A stretch of 64,000 nucleotides of DNA from the NCBI GenBank assembly GCA_026129545.1, contig JAHCHX010000001.1, positions 1,301,501-1,365,500 of the forward strand, written 5' to 3'. The notes beneath the pieces were generated by a model. That model was not told the DNA's origin and ran no database searches. It saw only the letters and a list, made by a program, of their open reading frames with translations. A program made the translations under genes and the position numbers. Source of the DNA: Saprospiraceae bacterium (GTDB lineage: Bacteria > Bacteroidota > Bacteroidia > Chitinophagales > Saprospiraceae). Positions 9,400 to 17,939 of this stretch are shown here, piece by piece. Numbering within the stretch: the first letter of the stretch is position 1; each line of letters begins with the position of its first letter.

Positions 9400-9455
9400 A
9401 CGAAAGATGAGCGACGAGGAATGGGTGGGTCAGTTCCCCGTTGCTCATCTTTCGT
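9400..9455 (-). promoter_or_regulatory. Intercistronic hairpin between mreB and mreC
   Basis: ACGAAAGATGAGC (9400-9412) pairs perfectly with GCTCATCTTTCGT (9443-9455). The pairing continues inward, so arms of about 25 bp match at 21 positions around a 6 nt loop. It fills nearly all of the mreB-mreC gap and lacks a T-run. I infer attenuation or protection of the mreB message, allowing more MreB than MreC. Confidence 0.6.
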
Positions 9456-9457
9456 GA

Positions 9458-10489
9458 TTATACACTTTTGCGGTCTATGAGGAATGAGTATTGGTGGGTG
9501 TTGCGCAAAGCCATGCCAGTGCCTCGCACCACTGCGCGAAGGGGGTCGTCGGCGATATGTACGGCAAGTTTTGTTTTTTGCTCGAGTCGTTTGTCCAAGC
9601 CACGCAGCAATGCGCCACCGCCCGTGAGATACAGGCCTGTCTTGTAAATGTCGGAAGCCAACTCTGGTGGCGTGGACTCAAGGGCGCGCAATACGGCATC
9701 CTCGATTTTGCTCACACTTTTGTCCAATGCGTAGGCAACCTCTTGATAGCTGATTTTTATTTGCTTGGGAATACCGGTCATCAGGTCGCGGCCATTCACG
9801 GCATAGTCCGGCGGTGGGTTGTCAATCTCGTGGAGGGCTGAGCCAACGTGTATTTTTATTTGCTCCGCAGTGCGCTCGCCGATGAGGATATTGTGCTCGC
9901 GCTTCATGTAGCCCATGATTTCGTTGGTCAGTTCGTCGCCTGCGATGCGGATGCTCTCGTCGCAGACGATGCCCGAAAGGGCAATCACGGCAATTTCGGT
10001 GGTGCCGCCGCCGATGTCAATTATCATGTTGCCCACAGGTTCCTCGATGTTCAGGCCAATGCCAAGTGCCGCTGCCATTGGCTCGTGTATGAGGTAGGTT
10101 TCCTTGCTGTCCACATGGTCAGCAGAGTCAAACACGGCGCGTTTTTCCACTTCTGTGATGCCGCTGGGTATGCAAATCACCATTTTCAGGTGGCTGAAAA
10201 AACTGTTTTTTCGCCCCACCATCTTTATCATGTGTTGAATCATCGCCTCCGCTGCCTGAAAATCGGCAATCACGCCGTCTTTGAGTGGTCGCACGGTCTT
10301 GATGTTCTCGTGGGTTTTTTCGTGCATCTGCATCGCCCGGTGGCCGACGGCGATGGTCTCTCCCGTCCGGCGGTTCATTGCCACGATGGAGGGTTCGTCC
10401 ACAACCACTTGGTCGTCCACCATGATGAGGGTATTTGCGGTTCCTAGGTCAACAGCTAATTCCTGTCTGAAAAACTTAAAGAAGTTCAA
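9458..10489 (-). CDS. mreB: Rod shape-determining protein MreB (actin homologue)
   Basis: This 343-residue bacterial actin forms membrane-bound filaments that direct wall synthesis. Signature segments are AVDLGTANTLIMVDDQVVVDEPSIVA (phosphate 1), NMIIDIGGGTTEIAVIALSGIV (phosphate 2) and LYLTGGGALLRGLDKRL (adenosine motif). Length and start (MNFFKFFRQELAVDLGT) fit the family. It is the first gene of the mreB-mreC-mreD-mrdA operon, with a TAGTTTTG promoter-like box upstream. Confidence 0.97.
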   Translation of the reverse strand: MNFFKFFRQELAVDLGTANTLIMVDDQVVVDEPSIVAMNRRTGETIAVGHRAMQMHEKTHENIKTVRPLKDGVIADFQAAEAMIQHMIKMVGRKNSFFSHLKMVICIPSGITEVEKRAVFDSADHVDSKETYLIHEPMAAALGIGLNIEEPVGNMIIDIGGGTTEIAVIALSGIVCDESIRIAGDELTNEIMGYMKREHNILIGERTAEQIKIHVGSALHEIDNPPPDYAVNGRDLMTGIPKQIKISYQEVAYALDKSVSKIEDAVLRALESTPPELASDIYKTGLYLTGGGALLRGLDKRLEQKTKLAVHIADDPLRAVVRGTGMALRNTHQYSFLIDRKSV

Positions 10490-10544
10490 TGCTTGATTAT
10501 TTTAAAAAGTGAGGTGTGTATTGGTGTTTATTCCAAAAATCGGG

Positions 10545-10552
10545 CAAAACTA
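10545..10552 (-). promoter_or_regulatory. Possible -7 box upstream of mreB
   Basis: Read on the minus strand this is TAGTTTTG, matching the Bacteroidetes TAnnTTTG -7 element, 56 bp before the mreB start. I do not see a good -33 TTTG at the right distance, so the call is tentative. Confidence 0.35.
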
Positions 10553-10628
10553 CGCAGATTGTTGAGGATTTTTTGTGAAAATAAAACCCGGAAAAAAATT
10601 AACGCGCCGCTAATGCGCACATCGTCTC

Positions 10629-11906
10629 TCACCCGACAGTCACGGTCCAGAAATCCTGCGAGCGAAGATATTGGTCGGCCAAAGATTGCAGCTGCTCGGG
10701 AGCGATGTATCGGATGGTGTGCACGAGCGCGTCGAAAGCATTGCGAGGGAGGCTTTCCGTGATGAGACCGCGCACCACATCGGAAGTGTTGAGCGGCCCA
10801 TCGAGACCGTTGAGGAGCATCCCGAGCAAATAATTGCGCACCATGTCCAATTCATCGGAAGGAATGGGCTTCTCGCGCAGTTTTTTCATTTCCGAATAAA
10901 TCTCCTTTTCCGTCGCGGCCGCCTTGTCGGGATTCACCTCTGTGGCGATGTAGAGGCAACCATCATAGAGATAGGTGTCCAAGGTGGAGTAAATGTTGTA
11001 GGTAAAGCCTCTTTTTTCTCGAATGTTCATCATCAGGCGCGAGCCAAAGTAGCCACCAAGCACGGTGTTGAGCACGAACAAACCATTGAAGTCAGGATGG
11101 TGGCGATTGAATGTGCGGCGACCGATTTTTATCGCCGTTTGGAGGGAGCCAGCATGGCTCATCCGTACGGGTTGAGCTGGGGACGACGGAGCGGCTTGCG
11201 ACAATACGCGGGCAGGTGTTTTGCCTGTTTTTTTGTTTTGTCCAAAATAACGGTTTAGGAGCGTCAGCGTCTCATCGTCCACACTGCCGCTGGCAAAAAG
11301 CGTGAGATTGGAGGGGGTGTACCATGTATCGAAAAACTGCTGCAAATCAGCGCGTTGAAGTGCCTCGTAGTCGGAGGGCATAGAATTGTAGCCATAAGGA
11401 TGCGCCTCCCCAAAAATCAGCTCGGTCACTTTCCGATAAGCCAGCACTTCCACTTTTTCGAGCTCGACCAAGAGTTCCTGAATGCTGGTTCGCTTGAAAT
11501 TTTCCAGTTCTGATTCGGGGAAGGAAGGCTCTTGAAGCAATTCCGCAAAAACCGGGATGAGCTCGGCAGCGTACTTTTTGAGGGAAAACAGGATGAAATT
11601 TGCTGTGTCCAGATTGGTGGGCACACTCAGGGAGCCGCCGTAGAAATCTATGTGCTCGGCAATATCGGCACCCGAATGGGTCGAGGTGCCCTCGCGCAGC
11701 AACCGCGAAGTGGCGCGTGCGACCAGCCGTTTGTCTTCCTCGGGGCGACCAGCTCGAAAAACGGCCTCCAATTTTATAATCTCCTGCTCAGGGAAATGGA
11801 GCACATATACGGGTATGCCATTGTCGAGCCGCTCCAAACGCGGGTCGGGCAGCACCAAATTGCTAACCTGATGAATATGCGGAGCGGATTTTCGATTGAG
11901 TATCAT
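10629..11906 (-). CDS. M16-family peptidase-like protein without the zinc motif
   Basis: This 425-residue protein has the pitrilysin/insulinase fold: an N-terminal half (LDNGIPVYVLHFPEQEIIKLEAVFRAGRPEED), a hinge, and a C-terminal half with GLFVLNTVLGGYFGSRLMMNIREKRGFTYNIYS, which is the classic R/Y substrate-binding region. The HxxEH zinc motif expected after the RPEED segment is replaced by LVARATSRLLREGT. It is therefore probably the inactive partner of a two-subunit M16 protease (as in PqqG or mitochondrial processing peptidase core proteins). The active partner, which often lies next door, is not in the window. No signal peptide is seen. Confidence 0.85.
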   Translation of the reverse strand: MILNRKSAPHIHQVSNLVLPDPRLERLDNGIPVYVLHFPEQEIIKLEAVFRAGRPEEDKRLVARATSRLLREGTSTHSGADIAEHIDFYGGSLSVPTNLDTANFILFSLKKYAAELIPVFAELLQEPSFPESELENFKRTSIQELLVELEKVEVLAYRKVTELIFGEAHPYGYNSMPSDYEALQRADLQQFFDTWYTPSNLTLFASGSVDDETLTLLNRYFGQNKKTGKTPARVLSQAAPSSPAQPVRMSHAGSLQTAIKIGRRTFNRHHPDFNGLFVLNTVLGGYFGSRLMMNIREKRGFTYNIYSTLDTYLYDGCLYIATEVNPDKAAATEKEIYSEMKKLREKPIPSDELDMVRNYLLGMLLNGLDGPLNTSDVVRGLITESLPRNAFDALVHTIRYIAPEQLQSLADQYLRSQDFWTVTVG

Positions 11907-12065
11907 GCCAAACGGAAGTGATGATGGGAGTGTCGGGACTCACTGGTTTAGAGCGTCGCGCCACGCTTTTGAGGCGCTGCTATCGCAAACGGGGGTCAAA
12001 GGTAGTTTTTTCCATTTTTCCACAAGTTGTTAGTTTTTTCAAATAAAAAGGCAAAAGGTTGCGCA

Positions 12066-12073
12066 TACATTTG
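12066..12073 (+). promoter_or_regulatory. Possible -7 box upstream of dnaN
   Basis: TACATTTG matches the Bacteroidetes TAnnTTTG element and lies 80 bp before the dnaN start. The -33 element is not clear. Confidence 0.35.
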
Positions 12074-12153
12074 CCGCGAATAACTGAGCCTGCGCCGACG
12101 TCCCTGCGGCAACTCAAAGTGGGCATGCCGAGAACCTGCAAAACTTCTTATCC

Positions 12154-13272
12154 ATGAAATTCAGCGTCTCTTCTTCCGAGCTTCTCAAGCAACTCCAAAT
12201 CGCTTCCGGTGCCATTGGCTCCAACCCAGTGCTGCCTATTCTGGAAGATTTTTTGTTCAAAATCGAAAATAAAAAACTTACCATCGCCGCTACTGACCTC
12301 GAAACGAGCATCTCCACTTCCATTGAGGTGCTCGCTGACGACGATTTCTCCGTGGCCGTGCCTGCAAAAATCCTGCTTGACACGTTAAAGGCGCTGCCGC
12401 AACAGCCCATCACTTTCACGGTGAACGAGGAAAACTGGGGTATCGAAATCACCTCTTCCTACGGAAAGTATAAACTGGCGGGCGAAAACGGCGCGGATTT
12501 TCCCAACATCCCGGAGCCAGACTCGGTGGAGACGGTAAAAATCAACAGTCAGTATTTATTGGATGCCATCAACAATACGGTGTTTGCCACTTCGAGCGAC
12601 GAATTGCGGCCAGCTATGACTGGCGTGTATTTTTCGGTGGAACAGAACAAGTTAATCTGCGTGGCAACTGACGCGCACAAATTGGTAAAATTCGCCACGC
12701 ACCATCTTGCAGGCGATGTGAGCACTTCATTCATCGTGCCCAAAAAAGCCCTCAACCTGCTCAAAAATGCCCTCCCCGCCAACGACGGTGTCACGCTCTC
12801 GTTCAACAAAGCAAATGCCTTTTTCGCATTTGCCGATATCCGCTTGGTGTGCCGCCTCATTGATGCGCGTTACCCGGATTACAATGCCGTGATTCCGGTG
12901 GAAAACCCCAACATGATGACGGTGAACCGCATGGACCTCCAAAACTCGCTCAAGCGCATCGCCATCTACGCCAACAAAACCACCAATCAAGTGGTGTTGG
13001 ACATCACCGACAAAAGCCTGACCGTCAGTGCCCAAGACTTGGACTTCTCCAATGAAGCAACCGAACAAATGGCCTGCACCTTTGAAGGCACCCCTATGAA
13101 AATCGCTTTCAATGCCAAATTTTTGGTGGAAATGCTGAGTGTGCTTGCTTCCGACGAAGTGAAAATGGAATTCAGCACGCCCAGCCGTGCGGGCATTCTC
13201 ACGCCAGTGGAGGAGGAAAACAAAGACCGCGAGATATTGATGCTCGTGATGCCCGTGATGCTGAACAATTGA
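12154..13272 (+). CDS. dnaN: DNA polymerase III beta subunit (sliding clamp)
   Basis: This 372-residue protein has the three-fold repeated clamp architecture. Recognisable segments are MKFSVSSSELLKQLQIASGAIGSNPVLPILEDFLF (domain 1), LRPAMTGVYFSVEQNKLICVATDAHKLVKF (domain 2) and the C-terminal LMLVMPVMLNN, matching the family end ...LVMPMRL. The dimeric ring encircles DNA and gives the replicative polymerase processivity. The gene stands alone; no dnaA or recF is adjacent. The protein is about the usual length. Confidence 0.97.
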   Translation: MKFSVSSSELLKQLQIASGAIGSNPVLPILEDFLFKIENKKLTIAATDLETSISTSIEVLADDDFSVAVPAKILLDTLKALPQQPITFTVNEENWGIEITSSYGKYKLAGENGADFPNIPEPDSVETVKINSQYLLDAINNTVFATSSDELRPAMTGVYFSVEQNKLICVATDAHKLVKFATHHLAGDVSTSFIVPKKALNLLKNALPANDGVTLSFNKANAFFAFADIRLVCRLIDARYPDYNAVIPVENPNMMTVNRMDLQNSLKRIAIYANKTTNQVVLDITDKSLTVSAQDLDFSNEATEQMACTFEGTPMKIAFNAKFLVEMLSVLASDEVKMEFSTPSRAGILTPVEEENKDREILMLVMPVMLNN

Positions 13273-13306
13273 GGGAGAATGCCTCACAAGCGATTTTGGT
13301 TGGCGG

Positions 13307-13374
13307 GCTCGGCAAGATTTACAGGGCTTTTCCCGAAAAAGGGCGCTAATCCTGCAAATCTGGTCAGGCCGAGC
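13307..13374. terminator. Composite palindrome between dnaN and the peptidoglycan-binding gene
   Basis: GCTCGGC (13307-13313) pairs with GCCGAGC (13368-13374). Inside, AAGATTTACAGG pairs with CCTGCAAATCT, and innermost CCC-gaaaaa-GGG forms a small stem. The structure lies between two convergent genes, so a bidirectional terminator is likely. It could also be a REP-like repeat. Confidence 0.5.
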
Positions 13375-13409
13375 AAAATTTGACTTGTCATACAGTCTCC
13401 CGTCTTGCC

Positions 13410-14651
13410 CTACCCTACCCTGCTATTTTGCATCCGTGACACGGAGGTTGCCACGAAATCCGTATTGCCGGGGTCCAACCGAGCAAGGGTGCGGTCGCGT
13501 CCCAGCGTGTAGGCGATGGTGCGCACGCCCGGCGGTGCGTACGTCAAGATGAGGTCGCCCAGCACATTGAAAGCGCCCCGCCCTTTGGTGCCTCCCAATC
13601 CCGCGTCGTTGTTCGCCGTATAAGCCGAGCAGTCCACCAATTTACCTTGATGGTTGACGTAGCTTTTTCCCGCGATTACTTGGCAGCCGGACGAGAAATT
13701 GTAGCCGCCCAAGCCCGACCAGTGAATGTTGATGGTCGTGTTGGGATTGGGGTCAAGCCCCTTCACCACATCTTCGTCCGTCAGTCGGCGGTCTTTGTTT
13801 TGGTCGCGGAACACAAGCACACCCTTCGTGGCAGGGCGCATGGCGCGTTGTATTTTCAACGGGTCGTTGATGTGGTGCCAGCCGAATTGGTAGGCGTGTT
13901 GGCCCTCCACCAAAAAAGGAATGTCCGAGCGTTTGGCCAAATTGGGGTTTGGGTCGGTTGAGCCCCAAAACTTGAACATCATGCCATTGATAAGCAGGAT
14001 GAACAAGTCGTCGTTGAGCCGCTTTTCGTCGCCGATAAACTCGTTGGACCGCAACCCAATCAGGTGAATGGTATCTGGTGAAGTATCCCAATCAGCCACT
14101 TTTCGCGTGTCTGTGGGTTTGTTGTATCGGTTTACCAAGTCCGCGATAGGGTTTTCCTCATTAAGGAAGTTTTCCTTTGCCCGCCTCAATATCTCTATCC
14201 AACGACTAAACTCCGGGCTTGGCTTGCGGGCGCTCGCCCTACCCCATTCGCACACGAAGGCATCCGTGCCTGCTTTTTCCTTTTTCCATTGTTCGACATA
14301 TTTCATCGTGTTTGGCCCCACCACCCCGTCTGGCGCGCCGATGGCCGCGATTCCTTCCACCGTGCGCAAGTATTCCTGAAAAAGCCGCACGGCGGATTGG
14401 GTAGCATACCCAAAAACGCCATCCACGTTTGCCTTGGGCATGAACCCCGTGTCTTTCAAAAACCGTTGCAATTCCTTGACCCTCGAGCCCTGTGTCTCCA
14501 ATTGAGTGAAGCCCCGCCACCCCGACTCGTCGCGGAACTCGAGTTTGGGTTTGAGTTTTTCCCCAAAAGTGTCGTGATAAATAGACAGGAATTGGGCCTT
14601 GTTGCCGGGAATGGCGCCGCTGTCGCATACGCCGAGTCTGAGTGAGCTCAT
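13410..14651 (-). CDS. Peptidoglycan-binding-domain protein, function unknown
   Basis: From MSSLRLGVCDSG the protein has 413 residues. The frame opens 20 codons earlier, but that segment (KKPFFLKKN-like, low complexity) is unlikely to be coding. Around residues 45-110 there is a PG_binding_1-type domain (RVKELQRFLKDTGFMPKANVDGVFGYATQSAVRLFQEYL). The C-terminal half (IHWSGLGGYNFSSGCQVIAGKSYVNH) resembles L,D-transpeptidase/YkuD-like or endopeptidase regions with a conserved SSGCQVI motif, but I cannot name the fold firmly. No signal peptide is visible, which is unusual for a wall-binding protein and raises the possibility of phage-type or other export. Confidence 0.7.
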   Translation of the reverse strand: MSSLRLGVCDSGAIPGNKAQFLSIYHDTFGEKLKPKLEFRDESGWRGFTQLETQGSRVKELQRFLKDTGFMPKANVDGVFGYATQSAVRLFQEYLRTVEGIAAIGAPDGVVGPNTMKYVEQWKKEKAGTDAFVCEWGRASARKPSPEFSRWIEILRRAKENFLNEENPIADLVNRYNKPTDTRKVADWDTSPDTIHLIGLRSNEFIGDEKRLNDDLFILLINGMMFKFWGSTDPNPNLAKRSDIPFLVEGQHAYQFGWHHINDPLKIQRAMRPATKGVLVFRDQNKDRRLTDEDVVKGLDPNPNTTINIHWSGLGGYNFSSGCQVIAGKSYVNHQGKLVDCSAYTANNDAGLGGTKGRGAFNVLGDLILTYAPPGVRTIAYTLGRDRTLARLDPGNTDFVATSVSRMQNSRVG

Positions 14652-14723
14652 GGTTGAAGTGTTTTTTTTTAAAAAAAATGGTTTTCGGATAGATATTTTA
14701 TTGTTTGGCAAATGAACGGAATT

Positions 14724-15824
14724 TTATTGTTGCGCCCACGCCTTTTCTAAAAATCGCAGCCAATTGCCGTGCATGACATTTGCAATGTCCTTTTCCAAAA
14801 ATCCGCGTTGGTGCAGCAAATCGGGTATTTTCCGCAAATCGGCGATCGTCTCCAAGTCGGAAGGGCATTGTTCCGTGCCAAACGCGCCGTCCAAGTCCGA
14901 GCCAATGCCAACGTGCAAACTGTTGCCCGCCAGTTGGCAAATATGGTCGAGATGAGCGAGTGCTTTTTCCAAGTCGCACCCCATCGAACGCGGGGTGGAT
15001 TGGCCGCGCACCCAGCCGGGCACAATCATCCAAGCATCGAGCGCCAAGCCCACGACCGCCTCTCTTTCAATCAAAACCTTGAGCTGTTCGTCGCTGAATT
15101 GGCGGTTGTGCGGCACGAGGCTCCTACAATTTTGATGACTCGCCCACAGATTCCCTTTGAAGTGCTTGATGGCCTGCCAGAAGGCATCGTCGCACAAGTG
15201 GGTCACATCGAGAATGATGCCCAGCCGCTCCATTTCATCGAGCAGGGCAAGCCCCGCTACCCCCATTTTGCCTGTGGAATCCGTGCCGTTGGCATAGCGT
15301 CCCGGGCCGTAGTGTGCTGGTCCAACCGCACGAAGACCGTATTCGCAAGCGCGTTCGAGATGCTTCAAAGTCACGAGCGAATCGGCACCTTCGAGACTGA
15401 GCATGAAGCCCACGGGGTTTTTCACAAGACTTTTTTCATCAGACCAATTCGCTAAATGCGTCTCCAACGAAGACAAATCTTTCACCAAAAACATTTCGCC
15501 TTGGCGTTCCATTTCTTGATACCAAGCGAGTTGCGCCTGCGTGTGCGCCCAAGCCTGTTCGGGCGAATGCCAACCCGGCAAGGGATTTTCCGGCGCAACA
15601 TAACGAGCGATTTGTGTGGCGACCACGAAGCCAACGTTCCCTTTTCTCAATTCTTCAAAAGATACCGTCGCGTTGCCCCGGTCGGGCTTATCGGTCATGC
15701 CCTGCTCTCGTGCACGAATGGCCGAAATGGGCTGCCGCAAGTCGCGGTTCCATTCCATCGCGTTCATGGCAAGGTCAAGATGAGCGTCTATGGTGAACAT
15801 GGGCAATTGATTTGATTTTTTCAT
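14724..15824 (-). CDS. Membrane dipeptidase (M19, renal dipeptidase family)
   Basis: This 366-residue amidohydrolase-fold enzyme hydrolyses dipeptides, often with a D-residue. Metal-binding motifs are H15-x-D17 (TIDAHLDLAMNA), the bridging glutamate in MLSLEGADSL, and histidines in DVTHLCDDAFW and WASHQNCRSLVPHNRQF, with GIGSDLDGAFG near the C-terminus. No signal peptide is seen. It lies 42 bp ahead of the D-threonine aldolase-like gene's 3' end on the same strand, suggesting an operon for breakdown of peptide and D-amino-acid material. Confidence 0.88.
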   Translation of the reverse strand: MKKSNQLPMFTIDAHLDLAMNAMEWNRDLRQPISAIRAREQGMTDKPDRGNATVSFEELRKGNVGFVVATQIARYVAPENPLPGWHSPEQAWAHTQAQLAWYQEMERQGEMFLVKDLSSLETHLANWSDEKSLVKNPVGFMLSLEGADSLVTLKHLERACEYGLRAVGPAHYGPGRYANGTDSTGKMGVAGLALLDEMERLGIILDVTHLCDDAFWQAIKHFKGNLWASHQNCRSLVPHNRQFSDEQLKVLIEREAVVGLALDAWMIVPGWVRGQSTPRSMGCDLEKALAHLDHICQLAGNSLHVGIGSDLDGAFGTEQCPSDLETIADLRKIPDLLHQRGFLEKDIANVMHGNWLRFLEKAWAQQ

Positions 15825-15866
15825 TGGTTTGATTCATTCGACATCCTTCAAATCAGCTGAATCCCG

Positions 15867-16973
15867 TCAAACACTAATTTTCCTGTCTCGTGCTATATTT
15901 TTCCACTCGCCCGTCAGTCTGCCATTAGCCACCGTAAACACTTTTTCATATAGGGCAACGGTGGGGCATACATGATAGGGCAAGGCATACAACACCTCCC
16001 CGACTTTATGAGCGTGGCCTTCCGGCGCTTCCAACACCAAATGCTCCTCGCTTTGCCCGACAGGGGTCAAGTCGTTTGCATTCAGAAAAAAGAGACGTTT
16101 GTCGAGGTCGTTCTCAGCAGCAACGGACTTGTGGCCAAGGTCGGTACAAACGCGCGTTTTTTGAGGCAAGGAAACGACCCTTGTGACAAGCACGGCGGCG
16201 GGCAAGAAGTCTTGTTCCGGGCAAGCGTCGCCGTAACCCTTGTCCCAGTAAACGAAGGTGCCGGGACTGCACTCCACGTTGGGGCGTTTGGCGTGAATGG
16301 GGAAAGTCGGCGAGCCACCCGCAACAATCGTGGGGGTAGGCAACCCCGCTTTTCCCAATTCGGATTCTATTTTTTCAACCACGGAAAACGCCTCGTTGCA
16401 AGCGGCAGTTCGAACAGCAAAATCTGCCTGGCGAATGTGCCCGTCGTAGGCTTGCAAACCCACCGGCTCGATGCCCGGCAAAGCCGAACAAGCCTTGTAA
16501 AGACGAATCGCCGCTTCCTCGCCCACGATGCCCGTGCGGTTCATACCGATATTCAGGTCAATAAAAACCGGTACAATCAATTCATTTTCAGTAAAAACCG
16601 CCGACTGCTCCGTCGCTGCCGCGAGGTTGTCCACAAGGCAGGAAAATTTCGTGGCCGGGTATTTTTTAATGAGTTCGACAAACCTTCTCAACTTCGGGCC
16701 GAGCGGCTGGTAAGCCAACAAAACATCTTTCGCACCGCAAATTCCCAACATTTCGGCTTCAGCAATGGTCGCGCATTTGAATTTCTCGATGCCCGCTTCG
16801 AGCATCAGCCGGGTCGCGTCGGGCGATTTGTTGGTCTTGACATGAGGGCGCAAACGCGCCACATTGCCGCTCATTCGGATGGCCGTTTGGATATTGGTTA
16901 GCACCTTGTCGGGGAAAACGACAAGCGCGGGAGAGTCCAATTGTTCGATTTCAGAGATTTGATACCAAGCCAT
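15867..16973 (-). CDS. D-threonine aldolase-like PLP enzyme (alanine racemase fold)
   Basis: This 368-residue protein has a fold III PLP barrel. ARLRPHVKTNKSPD carries the PLP lysine motif (HVKTNK, residues 44-49). IVAGGSPTFPIHA is the phosphate-binding region, and the C-terminal LPYHVCPTVALYEKV matches the HxCxTV metal-binding motif of D-threonine aldolases. Such enzymes cleave D-threonine or D-3-hydroxyamino acids to glycine and an aldehyde. Expression together with the dipeptidase and RidA fits D-amino-acid catabolism. D-serine dehydratase of the same fold is an alternative. Confidence 0.82.
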   Translation of the reverse strand: MAWYQISEIEQLDSPALVVFPDKVLTNIQTAIRMSGNVARLRPHVKTNKSPDATRLMLEAGIEKFKCATIAEAEMLGICGAKDVLLAYQPLGPKLRRFVELIKKYPATKFSCLVDNLAAATEQSAVFTENELIVPVFIDLNIGMNRTGIVGEEAAIRLYKACSALPGIEPVGLQAYDGHIRQADFAVRTAACNEAFSVVEKIESELGKAGLPTPTIVAGGSPTFPIHAKRPNVECSPGTFVYWDKGYGDACPEQDFLPAAVLVTRVVSLPQKTRVCTDLGHKSVAAENDLDKRLFFLNANDLTPVGQSEEHLVLEAPEGHAHKVGEVLYALPYHVCPTVALYEKVFTVANGRLTGEWKNIARDRKISV

Positions 16974-17017
16974 GATTCATGTTAGCGCCAACTTTTTTGT
17001 TGCCGGGATGCGACACA

Positions 17018-17074
17018 GTAACGCCAACTTCCAGTTGGCGAGGACACGACACGCCAACTAAAAGTTGACGTTAC
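17018..17074. terminator. Double hairpin at the RidA 3' end
   Basis: CGCCAACT-tcc-AGTTGGCG (17022-17040) is a perfect 8 bp stem. In addition GTAACGCCAACTT (17018-17030) pairs with AAGTTGACGTTAC (17062-17074) with one mismatch, so two alternative folds compete. The outer arm runs into the RidA-family stop codon (17071-17073). A terminator or REP-like repeat is likely. Confidence 0.5.
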
Positions 17075-17529
17075 TCGAGTTCAAAAATCGCCTCGATTTC
17101 CACCGCCACATTGCCGGGCAAAGACCCCATGCCCACCGCGCTGCGCACACCTTTGCCGTTGTCTTCACCCCAAAGTTGCACGAACAGTTCACTGCAACCG
17201 TTTATGACAACGGGGTGTTTTTCGTATTCCGGTGTGGCGTTCACCATTCCGAGTATTTTGACCACGCGCTTCACTTTGTCCAAGTCGCCGAGTTGTTTTT
17301 TGATGGACACAAGCATGGCGAGGCCGCATTGTCGGGCGGCAATTTGTCCCTGCGCCTCATCCAAATCTCTCCCCAATTTGCCCGTTATGTAGGAGCCATC
17401 AGTGTTAACGGAGATATGACCGGAGACGTAGAGCAGTTTGCCGACTTCAAGACAACTTTTGTAAATACCTTTGGAGGCAGGAAGTGATGGAAGCGACAAT
17501 CCGAGTTCAGCAAGTTTATCTTCTATCAT
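17071..17529 (-). CDS. RidA/YjgF-family imine deaminase-like protein
   Basis: Starting at the second in-frame ATG (MIEDKLAELGLSLP) gives 152 residues, the usual length of this subfamily; an upstream start at 17565 would add 12 unusual residues. Family landmarks are LLYVSGHISVN, GKLGRDLDEAQGQIAARQCGLAM, and the C-terminal GVRSAVGMGSLPGNVAVEIEAIFEL, with the arginine that contacts the carboxylate of 2-aminoacrylate-type substrates. Such trimers hydrolyse reactive enamine/imines made by PLP enzymes, which fits its place upstream of a PLP enzyme on the same strand. Confidence 0.88.
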   Translation of the reverse strand: MIEDKLAELGLSLPSLPASKGIYKSCLEVGKLLYVSGHISVNTDGSYITGKLGRDLDEAQGQIAARQCGLAMLVSIKKQLGDLDKVKRVVKILGMVNATPEYEKHPVVINGCSELFVQLWGEDNGKGVRSAVGMGSLPGNVAVEIEAIFELE

Positions 17530-17575
17530 TTGCTTTGTTGATTGCCCGCCGGAATAACATTCCAACGATGTTTTA

Positions 17576-17780
17576 CAATGGTTCGTAAAGAGTTTAGATG
17601 CGGCATTTTACGAAAAAATGCCTGACTTTCAATGATTTAAAGAGGCGTAGAGTTCGGGTTTTAATCTCTGTCGAATTTTTTGCGTGTCTGGGAAGTCCCC
17701 AGACCTCATAAAAAATACCAAAAGGCTCAAAAGGCTGCTTTCCCGTTATTTAAATGCCCTGAATTCTTGACGAACCATTG
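17576..17780. repeat. MITE-like segment bounded by 11 bp inverted repeats
   Basis: CAATGGTTCGT (17576-17586) is repeated exactly inverted as ACGAACCATTG (17770-17780), enclosing 183 bp with no gene. The flanks TTTTA and TTTTAG are similar on both sides. It fits a small non-autonomous element, but no second copy is seen here. Confidence 0.45.
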
Positions 17781-17831
17781 TTTTAGAAGTGCATCAAAAT
17801 GGGCATCTGACAAATCCTAACGAATCAAGGC

Positions 17832-17937
17832 ATATAGCTCGCACCGCCAAGCTTTGGGCACGACCCAACGCGCAATCTGGTAAAAATCAAGAACATCAAT
17901 CATGGGCATCTGACAAATCCCATAGAATCAGGGTATA
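17832..17937 (-). repeat. Dispersed ~105 bp palindromic repeat, copy 1
   Basis: It runs from CATATAGCTCGCACCGCCAA to AGAATCAGGGTATA and is inverted relative to the copies at 21508 and 35607. A partial second end (CTGACAAATCCTAACG... at 17803-17836) overlaps it, so two copies seem nested. It ends two bases before the MocA-like start codon, so it supplies that gene's whole leader. Confidence 0.6.
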
Positions 17938-17939
17938 AA

